From assembly GCA_900470775.1 (NCBI GenBank), contig UCBZ01000010.1, positions 197,515 to 261,514 on the forward strand: a stretch of DNA of 64,000 nucleotides. The letters are read 5' to 3'. The notes under the pieces were generated by a model. The model was not told the DNA's origin. It did no database searches and saw nothing but the letters and a program-made list of their open reading frames with translations. The stretch is from Hyphomicrobiales bacterium (GTDB lineage: Bacteria; Pseudomonadota; Alphaproteobacteria; Rhizobiales; Beijerinckiaceae). The number at the start of each line of letters is the position of its first letter. Position 1 is the stretch's first letter. Positions 43,693 to 52,892 of this stretch are shown one piece after another. The position numbers and the translations under genes were made by a program.

Positions 43693-44589
43693 TCAGGCGG
43701 CCGGCAAAGCCGCCCGCGGCGATTCGATCCGCGTCAGCGCCTTCTTGACCGCGTCCTGCACCTTCTCGAAGGCACGCACCTCGATCTGGCGGACACGCTC
43801 GCGCGACACCCCGAACTCCTCGGAGAGCTGCTCCAGGGTGATCGGATCGTCGGCGAGGCGGCGCGCCTCGAAGATGCGCCGCTCGCGCGGGTTCAGCACG
43901 TCGAGCGCCTCGCGCAGCGCCGAATGGCGGTTGTCGGCCTCTTCGGAATCGGCGAGGCGGCGCTCCTGGCTCTCGCTGTCGTCGACGAGCCAGTCCTGCC
44001 ATTCGCCCTCGCCATCCTCGCGCAGCGGCGTGTTGAGCGATGCGTCGCCGCCGAGGCGGCGGTTCATGTCGATCACGTCCTGCTCATTGACGCCGAGCTT
44101 GGTCGCGATGGTCTTGACCTGCTCGGGGCGCAGATCGCCCTCGCCCAGCGCCGAGATCTTGCTCTTGGCCTTGCGCAGGTTGAAGAACAGCTTCTTCTGG
44201 TTGGCGGTGGTGCCCATCTTCACCAGCGACCACGACCGCAGGATGTATTCCTGGATCGAGGCCTTGATCCACCACATCGCATAGGTCGCGAGCCGGAAGC
44301 CCTTGTCGGGCTCGAAGCGCTTGACCGCCTGCATCAGGCCGACATTGCCCTCGGAGACGACCTCGCCGATCGGCAGGCCATAGCCACGATAGCCCATGGC
44401 GATCTTGGCGACGAGCCGTAAGTGCGAGGTGACCAGCTTGTGAGCCGCTTCGCGGTCGCCATGCTCGCGCCAGCGCTTGGCCAGCATGAATTCCTGATTC
44501 GGTTCCAGCATCGGGAACTTGCGAATCTCGTCGAGATAACGTGAAAGTCCGCCCTCGGCGGACAGGACGGGCAGCGAGGCACTCGCCAT
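43693..44589 (-). CDS. rpoH: RNA polymerase sigma-32 factor (heat shock)
   Basis: A 298-residue sigma-70 family factor that directs RNA polymerase to heat-shock promoters. Region 2 spans LVTSHLRLVAKIAMGYRGYGLPIGEVV to YAMWWIKASIQEYILRSWSLVK (about residues 50-130). The RpoH-specific box QKKLFFNLR follows at about 140. Region 4 carries the helix-turn-helix LEQLSEEFGVSRERVRQIEVRA near the C-terminus. ATG 44589 has AAGGAGT 7 bases upstream. rluD lies upstream on the same strand with a 214-bp gap that holds the promoter. Confidence 0.96.
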   Translation of the reverse strand: MASASLPVLSAEGGLSRYLDEIRKFPMLEPNQEFMLAKRWREHGDREAAHKLVTSHLRLVAKIAMGYRGYGLPIGEVVSEGNVGLMQAVKRFEPDKGFRLATYAMWWIKASIQEYILRSWSLVKMGTTANQKKLFFNLRKAKSKISALGEGDLRPEQVKTIATKLGVNEQDVIDMNRRLGGDASLNTPLREDGEGEWQDWLVDDSESQERRLADSEEADNRHSALREALDVLNPRERRIFEARRLADDPITLEQLSEEFGVSRERVRQIEVRAFEKVQDAVKKALTRIESPRAALPAA

Positions 44590-44803
44590 GCTCGTACTCC
44601 TTGTCGGGCTCCCGCTTCGCGGCAAACCCACCGCGCGATCAACCTTCGCGCAGGTTCGGATGTCATGACTGAACCCAATCCCGCAACCATACATAAGGTT
44701 GGGTCGAGCCCATCATGTGCGGCGCCCCCTTGGCCATCCGCATCCGACGATCACTATATGCCAAGACAGCTTGGCGGAAAGTGGGCAGCAAGGCCAGATC
44801 GGC

Positions 44804-45847
44804 TCACAGCCTCGCGAGCGCAGCTTGCAGATTTGCAAACTCGGCCGGCGGCTCTGATTCAAACAGCATCTCCTCACCGGTGACCGGATGCTCGAAACCG
44901 AGCACGGCTGCATGCAGCGCCTGGCGTCCGAGCGCGGTCAGCGCGTCGCGCGCCGCCTCGGGCAGGCGGCTCGATTTGGTGGCAAAACCCGAGCCGTAGA
45001 GCGTATCGCCAAGCAGCGGATGACCGAGATGGCTCATATGCACGCGGATCTGGTGAGTGCGCCCGGTCTCCAGCCGGCATTCGACCAGGCTCGCCAGCGG
45101 CTCGGTCTCGTCATTGCCTTTCAGCAGCGACGGATAGCGCTCGATCACGGTGAAATGCGTGATCGCCTCGCGCCCACGATCCTCGCCGACGACCATCATC
45201 TTCTCGCGGTTCTTGTTCGAGCGCTCGATCTGCGTCGTGATCGTCCCGTGCGGGCGGCGCGGAAAGCCCCAGACGATGGCGAGATAGGCTCGCTGCAGCG
45301 GCCCGGTGCGGCCATGGTCGGCGAACTGCTTGGCCAGGCCCTGATGCGCCTTGTCGGTCTTGGCGACGACGAGCAGCCCGCTGGTATCCTTGTCGAGCCG
45401 ATGCACGATGCCGGGACGGCGGACCCCGCCGATGCCCGACAGGCTCTCGCCGCAATGGGCGATCAGCGCATTGACCAGCGTGCCGTCCTCATGCCCGCCG
45501 GCGGGATGGACGACGAGGCCAGCCTGCTTGTCGATGACGATGAGATAATCGTCCTCATAGACGACATCGAGCGGGATATCCTGACCCACCGGATCGGGCG
45601 GGCGGGCGGCGGGAATGACCAGCGCGATCTCGTCGCCCTCGACCACCTTGCGCTTGCCATCGGTCGCGACGACGCCGTTGAGGCGCACGCCGCCATCCTT
45701 GATGACCTGCTGCAGCCGCGCCCGCGAAATCTCGCTCGCCAGCATGGCAAGCGCCTTGTCGAGGCGTTCGCCCGCCTGTTCGGCCGCGACATGCAGGGTG
45801 GCTCCGGCGTCTGTCGGCGCCGCTTCAAGGTTCGTTTCGGCTGTCAT
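44804..45847 (-). CDS. rluD: RluA/RluD-family 23S rRNA pseudouridine synthase
   Basis: 347 residues. The S4 RNA-binding domain spans about residues 25-75 (ERLDKALAML to KVVEGDEIAL). The catalytic Asp is in HRLDKDTSGL (Asp152). RLETGRTHQIRVHMSHLGHPLLGD is the conserved C-terminal catalytic motif. Members of this size modify U1911/1915/1917 of 23S rRNA. No good ribosome site precedes 45847, and an in-frame start 36 bases upstream is possible. The gene lies upstream of rpoH. Confidence 0.92.
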   Translation of the reverse strand: MTAETNLEAAPTDAGATLHVAAEQAGERLDKALAMLASEISRARLQQVIKDGGVRLNGVVATDGKRKVVEGDEIALVIPAARPPDPVGQDIPLDVVYEDDYLIVIDKQAGLVVHPAGGHEDGTLVNALIAHCGESLSGIGGVRRPGIVHRLDKDTSGLLVVAKTDKAHQGLAKQFADHGRTGPLQRAYLAIVWGFPRRPHGTITTQIERSNKNREKMMVVGEDRGREAITHFTVIERYPSLLKGNDETEPLASLVECRLETGRTHQIRVHMSHLGHPLLGDTLYGSGFATKSSRLPEAARDALTALGRQALHAAVLGFEHPVTGEEMLFESEPPAEFANLQAALARL

Positions 45848-45913
45848 GACGCACGCTATAGGCCGGGCAGCCTCAAGCCGCACGCCTTTTCGCGTCGGGG
45901 CCAGCGCGCAGCC

Positions 45914-47605
45914 TCAGCCGAACAGCCGGAACTTGCCCTTCTTGTCGTCGGCTGGGGGCGCCTCATCGGGACCCGGATCATCGGGAGCATGCGCGACCGG
46001 GAAGATCACCGGCTTGAGGCGCCCGTCGAGCGCAGCCGCCGCGACGGGTTCCGCAGCCTTCTTCGGCTCCGGCTTTGCCTCGGCGGCTGGCGCAGGCACG
46101 GGCGGGGCAACCGGCGCTGGCTCCGGCGGCGGTGCGGGAGCCTGTACCTCCTGCTTCGGCTGTTCCACGACCGGAGCGGGTGCAGGCGGAGAAGGCGGCG
46201 GTGGCGGCGGCGCGACCGTGACGATGGGCTCGGGCTCGACCGGCTCGGCTCTTGCCTCGATCAGCGGCGTCGAATCGTCGATATCGGCGAGCACGTCGTC
46301 GAGCCCAGGCGCATGGCTGCCGAGCGTCGCCGGCGGCACTGTCCAGACGAAGGCGTCGAGCCGACCCGAGATCGGCGAGACCGGCATCCAGCTGTCGGAA
46401 ACCAGCCCATCGGCAACCCAGGCTGCGTCTCGCGGTGCGCGCGTCGCGCGCGACAGCCATTCGCGGACGCGGCCGGCGGCACCGTGCTCGGCCTCCTCGA
46501 GTTCCGCCATCAGCAGGCAGACGCGCACCGAGGCACCGCCGGCGAGCAGCGGCTTCAGCGCCTCGCGGGCCTTCTGGAAGTCGCATGCATGGATCGCCGC
46601 GCCCGCCAGCGCGAGCACGCCTTCGGGATCGGAGGGTCGCAGCTTCGCCAGCGTCGTCGCCCGCGCCAGCCGGTCCTGCGCACTGTCGCCAGGACGGACA
46701 TCGAGATAGGCGGCGGCGATATCGGGATGCGAGACCTCCTTCCAGGCAGCCTCCAGCAGCTTGACCGCCTTGCGGACATCACCGCGCTCGGCCAGCATCC
46801 GGCCGGCAAGAGCAGCAGCCGGCGTCAGGCCGGGCGCGAGCTTGGTCGCCTCCAGCGCCGCAGCCAGCGCCTTCTCCGGCTCGCTGCCGCGCGCCTCCAG
46901 CGCCTCGGCGGCGAGCAGCACCGCGCGCTGGCGCCTGGCATCGGCCTTGTCGGCGAGGCGCAGCGCCGCGCGGCGCTCGACGGCGGTGCGGGCCGCCTGC
47001 CAGTCCCCGGCGCTGGTGTGGAAATCGAGCAGCGCGTCATTGGCCCAGGCGAGCGAGGGCGAGCGCCGCACGGCATCGTCGGCGAAAGCCCGCGCGGCCG
47101 CCATGTCGCCGCGGCGTTTGGCTTCGACGAACAGCCCGCGCAGGCCGAGCACGCGCGTCTCCGGCTTGTCGAGCATGGTCTTGAAGGCGGCTTCCGCTCG
47201 CCCGCGGTCGCCCGAGAGCTGGGCGGCCTGCGCCTCCAGCAGCAGCGTCAGCGGCTCGTCGCCGGCGAAGCGGCGCGCATCAACGGCGTGGCGCCCGGCG
47301 GCGATCGGATCGCCCGCGCCGATCGCGACCATGCCGCGGGAGACGGCCTCAAAACCGCGCGCCCGGCGCCTGGCGCGCGAGGCGAAGCTGAAGGCGGTCG
47401 GCAAGCCGAAGACGAAACGCACCAGCCCCCAGGCGAGCATCGCCAGCATGGCGAGCACGACCACGCCGATGGCGGCGATGGCGACGCTCGTGTCGATCCG
47501 CCAGCCCTGCCAAACCACCGAGACCTCACCCGGCCGGTCGGCGAGCCAGACGGCACCGACGGCGAGCGCGGCGAAAACGGCGAGATAGAGCAGTACGCGA
47601 ACCAT
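45914..47605 (-). CDS. hemY: HemY-type tetratricopeptide membrane protein
   Basis: 563 residues. Two N-terminal transmembrane helices (VLLYLAVFAALAVGAVWLA and AAIGVVVLAMLAMLAWGLV, within the first 65 residues) form the HemY N-domain. A long TPR-like alpha-helical region follows (about residues 80-400). The C-terminus, from about residue 425, is Pro/Ala-rich (VAPPPPPPSPPAPAPV) and low-complexity. The gene starts 16 bases after hemD-mic60 ends. HemY of this kind is linked to late heme synthesis or to the Mic60 system; its biochemical role is unproven. Confidence 0.88.
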   Translation of the reverse strand: MVRVLLYLAVFAALAVGAVWLADRPGEVSVVWQGWRIDTSVAIAAIGVVVLAMLAMLAWGLVRFVFGLPTAFSFASRARRRARGFEAVSRGMVAIGAGDPIAAGRHAVDARRFAGDEPLTLLLEAQAAQLSGDRGRAEAAFKTMLDKPETRVLGLRGLFVEAKRRGDMAAARAFADDAVRRSPSLAWANDALLDFHTSAGDWQAARTAVERRAALRLADKADARRQRAVLLAAEALEARGSEPEKALAAALEATKLAPGLTPAAALAGRMLAERGDVRKAVKLLEAAWKEVSHPDIAAAYLDVRPGDSAQDRLARATTLAKLRPSDPEGVLALAGAAIHACDFQKAREALKPLLAGGASVRVCLLMAELEEAEHGAAGRVREWLSRATRAPRDAAWVADGLVSDSWMPVSPISGRLDAFVWTVPPATLGSHAPGLDDVLADIDDSTPLIEARAEPVEPEPIVTVAPPPPPPSPPAPAPVVEQPKQEVQAPAPPPEPAPVAPPVPAPAAEAKPEPKKAAEPVAAAALDGRLKPVIFPVAHAPDDPGPDEAPPADDKKGKFRLFG

Positions 47606-47621
47606 GAACCTCTATCCTCCG

Positions 47622-49655
47622 TCAGCCGGCCACGCCCAGCGCGGCCACTGCATCCTGCGCGATTTTCGAGATCGCCGCATCCGCCGCCGCGCGCTTCTGC
47701 AGGGCGCCGCCGAAATCGGCGCTGGCGCGGCGCGCCGGCTCGGGCAGTTGCGCCCATAAACCGGCGGCCGCGACGATGTCACCCTTGGCGATGGCGTTTT
47801 CGAGCCGGATCGGCAGCGTCGCGGGATCGTTGGCGCCAGTATCGCCGATCGGGCGGATGCTGACGATGCGGCTGGCAAGCCCGAGCAGACGATCCTGCCA
47901 ACCAGCTGTAGCCGGCATGAGCTCGCGGGCAAACATCGCCCGATGCGTGCGCAGCTGCGACAACAGCGCGTCCTTTGTCGGCGCGCCCGACGCCGCGACA
48001 GCATTCAGCGCCGCGAGTTGCTCGGGCGCACCGCCACCCTTGGCGAGCGCGGCGACATCATTGGCGAAGGGCGCGCCCGAGGCGAGCGCGGACTGAACGC
48101 GCTCGGCCAGCACGATGCGCGCGGCGGCCAGCGCCTGCGGGCTCGGCGCGGCAGCTGCCTTCGCCAGGGTCTCGACCGTGCCGATGCGGGCGGTGGTCCG
48201 TTCGAGCTGCTGCCCGACGGCGTTGGCGGCGGCCTCGGCCCGCTGCGCCTGGGCATTCAGCCCGGCGATGGCGCTGGCCTCGGGCGCCTGAGTCCCGGCG
48301 ACCTCGTTGGCGCGCGTCGCAGCAGCCTGGGCCGTCGCTCCCGCCTTCGCTGCGGCATCGGATGCAGCCGTCGTCTTGCGGTCGAGATCGGTCGCGGCGC
48401 TCTGCAGCGTGTCGAGGCGGCGCTGAAGCGCGGCAATCTGTTCGGGTGTGACGGCGGGCGTCGCCTGGCTCATTGCCAGCATGACGAGGCCGGCGCCGAC
48501 CACGCCGCCGACGAGACCGGCCAAGGCGAGCGCCGGCAGCGGCAGGCGCGATCGGGCGGGGGGAACAGAGGACGCCGACGCGAGATGCGGCGGCACAGCG
48601 CCCGCTGCTTCTTCGCCAGACGCGGTGGATCCGGCGCCGGCTTTTGCCGCAGCTGAGAATTCCTGCGGTAGCGCCTCGGTCGGCAGGACCGCCTCCGGGG
48701 CCATCTCGGCTGCGGTCGACGGGGCAGCGGTATCGGCCTTTTCGTGGGGAACTGCGGGCGCGCTTGTGTCCTGCGCGGTCAGTTCGATCGTCGGCGCCGT
48801 CCGGCCGGACTTGCCGCGCGCTCGGGTTCCGGATGGGCTGCCAGCACCGCTGGTAGGCGTCTCGGGATCGTTCATCGCGTCCTTGTCCGTCTCGACGCCA
48901 TCGGGCGCAACCGCGCCCTCTGTAACATCCCCATCGCGACGATTGCGAGCGGACACTTGGTCCAGCGCCGCCAGCAGCGCGGCTTCCTCCGGATACTCCG
49001 CCACCAGCACGGTGCTCGCGCCTGCCGAGATCAGCGGACCCGCCACATCCGCCGAGAGCGCGACATGGGTCACGTCCAGCAAGGCCTCGAAGACCCCGGC
49101 ATCGCGCGCCAGCGCCAGGCAGGTCCGCACCCCGCGCGCCGAGTAATGCAGGGCGCCGTCGACGCTGCCCTGACGCAGGGCATCCTGCGCCTCCGCCGGG
49201 AAGACCGACACGGCCTGCGCCGCATAGGCCTCCCAGATCGCAACCTCGAAGCCCGCATCCGTCAGCCTGCCATCGATATCCTCGTGCCGATCGCGCGCGA
49301 CGATCAGCAACAGCCGCGCCGGAGCCGCGAGATTGTCGCGGATCAGGCCGATCAGATCGTCGCGATTGCCGTTGGCGCTGCGTGCGTCCTCGAAGCCGGC
49401 CTCGCGCACCTTGGCGGCCGTGCGCCCACCGACGGCGAAGACCGGCAGCTCCCGCCAGGCCGGCGGAAGGTCCGCGAGCGTGGCCACGGCGTTGCCGCTG
49501 GTCAGCACGATCGCGGCGAACGGCCCTTCAGGCGCCGGATCCGGCAGGCGCGTGACCGCAAACAGCGGTGTCACGATCGGCTCATGGCCACGCGCGCGGA
49601 TCGCGGCGGCAGTGCGCTGCGCCTCGGCCGGAGGGCGGAACACGAAGATGCGCAT
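47622..49655 (-). CDS. hemD: Uroporphyrinogen-III synthase fused to mitofilin/Mic60-like domain
   Basis: 677 residues in one open frame. Residues 1 to about 235 are HemD: MRIFVFRPPAEAQRTAAAI, VLTSGNAVATL, VFAVGGRTAAKVREAGF, GALHYSARGVRT and HVALSADVAGPL. This domain cyclises hydroxymethylbilane to uroporphyrinogen III. After a Thr/Glu/Pro-rich linker, a transmembrane helix (ALALAGLVGGVVGAGLVMLAM, near residues 374-394) and a coiled-coil mitofilin-like domain follow. In most relatives these are two genes. An internal ATG (48875) with AAGGA 4 bases upstream could also produce the Mic60 part alone. hemC, often the neighbour, is absent. Next gene: hemY. Confidence 0.85.
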   Translation of the reverse strand: MRIFVFRPPAEAQRTAAAIRARGHEPIVTPLFAVTRLPDPAPEGPFAAIVLTSGNAVATLADLPPAWRELPVFAVGGRTAAKVREAGFEDARSANGNRDDLIGLIRDNLAAPARLLLIVARDRHEDIDGRLTDAGFEVAIWEAYAAQAVSVFPAEAQDALRQGSVDGALHYSARGVRTCLALARDAGVFEALLDVTHVALSADVAGPLISAGASTVLVAEYPEEAALLAALDQVSARNRRDGDVTEGAVAPDGVETDKDAMNDPETPTSGAGSPSGTRARGKSGRTAPTIELTAQDTSAPAVPHEKADTAAPSTAAEMAPEAVLPTEALPQEFSAAAKAGAGSTASGEEAAGAVPPHLASASSVPPARSRLPLPALALAGLVGGVVGAGLVMLAMSQATPAVTPEQIAALQRRLDTLQSAATDLDRKTTAASDAAAKAGATAQAAATRANEVAGTQAPEASAIAGLNAQAQRAEAAANAVGQQLERTTARIGTVETLAKAAAAPSPQALAAARIVLAERVQSALASGAPFANDVAALAKGGGAPEQLAALNAVAASGAPTKDALLSQLRTHRAMFARELMPATAGWQDRLLGLASRIVSIRPIGDTGANDPATLPIRLENAIAKGDIVAAAGLWAQLPEPARRASADFGGALQKRAAADAAISKIAQDAVAALGVAG

Positions 49656-49971
49656 GCGGTCTCCTCTCGTCTCAACCGGGCATGCACATCAATCCCGCGC
49701 GCTGCCGGAACGCGCAAGCCGGGGGCCGTCCGAGGTGCCGCAGCCGAAGGCTCCGGTCGCGTAGGCCGCTCCCTGTCCCAATCGCCGATGAGGGCGCCGG
49801 TTCCCGGCATCCTCCCGATCTTGCACGCCGGGACGCAGACGGATCGCTCAGGCCCTTGGCCTTCTGCGCGCCGGCGCACTATACGAGAGAATTCCCGGCG
49901 CGACAGCGCTGGACCGTCTCCCGCCGGCCATTGGCCCCTTTCACCCGCAGCCGAGACCTTGTCGACCGATC
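49656..49971. other. Divergent intergenic region between hemD-mic60 and tsaD
   Basis: 316 bases with no convincing gene and no copy of the palindromic repeat. It must contain the promoters of hemD-mic60-hemY (minus) and tsaD-gpsA (plus). No hemC remnant could be recognised in any frame. Confidence 0.5.
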
Positions 49972-51045
49972 ATGCGTGTTTTGGGGATAGAGACGACTTG
50001 TGACGAGACCGCGGCTGCGATCGTGTCGGTCGAGCGCTCTGGCGAGGTCAAGATCCTGTCGAACGAGGTGCTGAGCCAGATCGCGGCGCACGCGGCCTAT
50101 GGCGGCGTCGTGCCTGAGATCGCCGCGCGCGCCCATGTCGAGGCGATCGACCGCATCGTCGAGCGAGCCTTCGAGACGGCCGGCATGAAGCCCGCCGACA
50201 TCGACGCGGTGGCGGCCGCAGCCGGCCCCGGCCTCGTCGGCGGCGTCATGGTCGGCCTGACCACCGCCAAGGCGATCGCGCTGGTCACCGGCCGGCCCTT
50301 CATCGCGATCAACCATCTCGAGGCCCACGCCCTGACGGCGCGGCTGACCGACGATCTCGCCTTCCCCTATCTGCTGCTGCTGGTCTCGGGCGGACACACG
50401 CAGCTTCTCGCTGTGCGCGGCGTCGGCGATTATCTCAAGCTGGGTGGCACCATCGACGACGCCGTCGGCGAGGCCTTCGACAAGATCGCCAAGATGCTGG
50501 GTCTGCCCTATCCCGGCGGCCCCTCGGTCGAGCGCGAGGCGCTGAAGGGCGATCCCGAACGCTTCGATTTCCCCCGCCCGATGCAGGGCAGGCCCAATCC
50601 CGATTTCTCGCTGTCGGGCCTCAAGACGGCGGTACGACTGGTGGCGGAGCGCATCGCTCCGCTCTCCGACCGCGACGTCGCGGATCTCTGCGCCTCCTTC
50701 CAGGCCGCGGTCGTCGATGTGCTGGTCGACCGCACGCGGGCCGGCCTGCGTGCCTGCACCGCCGCCGGCATCAGCCCCTCGACGCTGGTCGTGGCCGGTG
50801 GCGTCGCTGCCAACCAGCCGATCCGGCGCGGACTGACCCGGCTTGCGACCGAGGCCGGCCTGCCGATGGTGGCTCCGCCGCTGCCGCTCTGCGGCGACAA
50901 CGGCGCCATGATAGCCTGGGCCGGCATCGAGCGGCTGCGGCTCGGCATGATCGACGACATGAGCGCGGTTGCCCGCCCGCGCTGGCCGCTCGACGAATTG
51001 CGGCCGCATGATGCGGAGCCCGTCCCAACCAGCGTCGCGGAATGA
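49972..51045 (+). CDS. tsaD: tRNA N6-threonylcarbamoyladenosine transferase TsaD
   Basis: A 357-residue Kae1/Gcp-family protein that places the t6A modification at A37 of ANN-decoding tRNAs, together with TsaB and Tsa[19 protein letters not shown] is the ASKHA phosphate-1 motif. The metal-binding histidines are His115 and His119 in [20 protein letters not shown] and [15 protein letters not shown] are further family motifs, with the third metal ligand Asp in [11 protein letters not shown]. The gpsA start overlaps its stop by 4 bases. It is divergent from hemD-mic60. Confidence 0.97.
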   Translation: MRVLGIETTCDETAAAIVSVERSGEVKILSNEVLSQIAAHAAYGGVVPEIAARAHVEAIDRIVERAFETAGMKPADIDAVAAAAGPGLVGGVMVGLTTAKAIALVTGRPFIAINHLEAHALTARLTDDLAFPYLLLLVSGGHTQLLAVRGVGDYLKLGGTIDDAVGEAFDKIAKMLGLPYPGGPSVEREALKGDPERFDFPRPMQGRPNPDFSLSGLKTAVRLVAERIAPLSDRDVADLCASFQAAVVDVLVDRTRAGLRACTAAGISPSTLVVAGGVAANQPIRRGLTRLATEAGLPMVAPPLPLCGDNGAMIAWAGIERLRLGMIDDMSAVARPRWPLDELRPHDAEPVPTSVAE

Positions 51046-52040
51046 CGACCGCAGGCGATTTTCGCACCATCGGCGTCGTTGGCGCCGGCGCCTATGGCGC
51101 AGCTTTGGCTCTCGCCGCCGCCCGGGCCGGGCGCCAGGTGCTGCTCTGGGCGCGCGATGCGGCGACGGTCGCAGCCATTGACGCGACGCAGATCGCCCCG
51201 CGGCTGCCCGGCGTCGCCCTGCCGGAAAGCGTGTCGGCAACCACCGAACTCGGCGCGCTCGCCACAGCCGACGCCATTCTCGTGACCGTGCCGACGCAGA
51301 ACCTGCGACAGGTCTGCGATGCGCTGGCGCAGGCCCTGCCGGACGGGCGGCCCGCCATCTCGGCGGCCAAGGGCATCGAGCAGACGACCGGCCTGTTCGC
51401 CACGCAGATCGTCGCGCAGGCCTGGCCGGGTTCGGTGCCTGCCATTCTCTCCGGCCCGAGCTTCGCCGCCGATATCGGGCGCGGCCTGCCGACCGCCGTG
51501 ACGCTCGCAGCCGAGGATCCCGATCTGGCGCAGGCTTTGGCCGAGGCTCTGAGTTCGCCCGCCTTCCGCATCTATCACAGCGCCGATCCGCGCGGCGTCG
51601 AGATCGGCGGCGCGGCCAAGAACGTCCTCGCCATTGCAGCCGGCATCGCCATCGGCCTCGGCTATGGCGAAAGCGCCCGCGCCGCGCTCGTAGCCCGCGG
51701 CTTCGCCGAGCTGCGCCGCTTCGGCGAGGCCCATGGCGCGCAGGGCGAGACCCTGATGGGGCTGTCAGGGCTCGGCGACGTCGTGCTGAGCTGCGCGTCG
51801 GCCCAGTCGCGCAACTTCGCCTTCGGACTGGCGTTGGGACAGGGACGCAGCGTCGCCGAGGCATCGGGCGGGGCGCTGGCGGAAGGTGCCTTCACCGCCT
51901 CGGTATTGGCGCGGATGGCGCAGGCGCGTGGTATCGAGATGCCGATCGCCGAGGCCGTCGCGGCCATCATCGCCGGCACCAGCGGCGTGCGCGAGGCGGT
52001 CACGGGCCTGCTCGCCCGTCCGCTCCGCGCGGAACTGTAG
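51042..52040 (+). CDS. gpsA: NAD(P)H-dependent glycerol-3-phosphate dehydrogenase
   Basis: A 332-residue cytoplasmic enzyme making sn-glycerol-3-phosphate for phospholipids. The dinucleotide loop [12 protein letters not shown] is at about residues 10-21. The active-site Lys lies in [11 protein letters not shown] and the second in [13 protein letters not shown]. The C-terminal helical domain contains [12 protein letters not shown] and [10 protein letters not shown]. It is translationally coupled to tsaD through an ATGA overlap. Confidence 0.96.
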   Translation: MTTAGDFRTIGVVGAGAYGAALALAAARAGRQVLLWARDAATVAAIDATQIAPRLPGVALPESVSATTELGALATADAILVTVPTQNLRQVCDALAQALPDGRPAISAAKGIEQTTGLFATQIVAQAWPGSVPAILSGPSFAADIGRGLPTAVTLAAEDPDLAQALAEALSSPAFRIYHSADPRGVEIGGAAKNVLAIAAGIAIGLGYGESARAALVARGFAELRRFGEAHGAQGETLMGLSGLGDVVLSCASAQSRNFAFGLALGQGRSVAEASGGALAEGAFTASVLARMAQARGIEMPIAEAVAAIIAGTSGVREAVTGLLARPLRAEL

Positions 52041-52053
52041 AGGGAGATCGAGC

Positions 52054-52392
52054 ATGGCAGGCGACTGGTCGGATCTGACGAAGCGCGTCGCGAAGGGCAT
52101 TGCCGAGGTCCGCAAGACCACGGGCTCGGAGCTCGTCGCCGAAAGCATGCCGGTGGCGCTGGCGGGGCGCGTGCCAGCCGGTCCGGTGATCCAGCACCGC
52201 CGCCGACGCGCTGAGGGCACTCACCGCTTCGTGCTGATCCTGCCCTTTGGCGAAGGCGAGGTCCGGGTCGAGCTCGAACCGCAGGATTACGCCTCGCTGA
52301 CGCGCGAGATGGTGCGCTTCTGGAACGAGCAGGGTCCCGAGGCCTCGAAGCCGCCGGTGCCGTTGGCGGATCGTGAAGCGGGCGAGGAATAG
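52054..52392 (+). CDS. Conserved small hypothetical protein
   Basis: 112 residues, MAGDWSDLTKRVAKGIAEVR onward. The start at 52054 has AGGGAG about 8 bases upstream and follows gpsA by 13 bases, so it belongs to the tsaD-gpsA operon. Basic in the middle (QHRRRRAEGTHRF), with a C-terminal acidic tail. No signal peptide or membrane helix is visible. No function can be assigned. Confidence 0.7.
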   Translation: MAGDWSDLTKRVAKGIAEVRKTTGSELVAESMPVALAGRVPAGPVIQHRRRRAEGTHRFVLILPFGEGEVRVELEPQDYASLTREMVRFWNEQGPEASKPPVPLADREAGEE

Positions 52393-52465
52393 CCAGTAGG
52401 CAGCTCACCACGAATTCGCTATCGACGAATCCGACCTTTCGCCCCCTGCACCGACCGAGATCCCC

Positions 52466-52873
52466 ATGGCCCACTGGCTGATCAAATCCGAACCCTCGAA
52501 ATGGTCCTGGGACCAGCAGGTCGCGGCAGGTTCCAAGGGCACGCATTGGGACGGCGTCAAGAACCACACCGCCAAACTCCAGCTCATGGCGATGAAGCTC
52601 GGCGAACAGGTCTTCTTCTACCACTCCAACGAGGGCCTCGAGGTCGTCGGCATCGTCGAGGTCATCAAGGAAGCCTATAACTGGATTCCCGGCGAGCCCT
52701 GGGTGCTGGTCGATTTCAAGGCGGTGAAGCCGCTGCCGAAGCCGGTGACGCTGGCGCAGGTCAAGGCCGAGCCGAAGCTGGCAAAGATGTCGCTGGTCAC
52801 CTCGTTTCGGCTCTCGGTCCAGCCGGTCGCCGACGACGAATGGGCCCTCGTCTGCAAGATGGGCGGGCTTTGA
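52466..52873 (+). CDS. EVE domain-containing protein
   Basis: 135 residues comprising one EVE (YTH-like) domain: MAHWLIKSEPSKWSWDQQV, then THWDGVKNHTAKLQLMAMKLGEQVFFYHSN and GIVEVIKEAYNW. EVE domains bind modified nucleobases in DNA or RNA. Stand-alone EVE proteins near tsaD and gpsA are common in Alphaproteobacteria. The biological target is not known. The gene is probably transcribed with the operon starting at tsaD. Confidence 0.92.
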   Translation: MAHWLIKSEPSKWSWDQQVAAGSKGTHWDGVKNHTAKLQLMAMKLGEQVFFYHSNEGLEVVGIVEVIKEAYNWIPGEPWVLVDFKAVKPLPKPVTLAQVKAEPKLAKMSLVTSFRLSVQPVADDEWALVCKMGGL

Positions 52874-52892
52874 GGTCGACCGTTGCCGGGTT

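Noticed and set aside
44888..47863. Plus-strand open frame of almost 1000 codons
   Set aside because: It runs antisense to rluD, hemY and hemD-mic60, and its Arg/Gly/Gln-rich composition is that of a GC-rich shadow frame.
49879..51864. Long minus-strand frame covering tsaD and gpsA
   Set aside because: Shadow of two well-supported genes.
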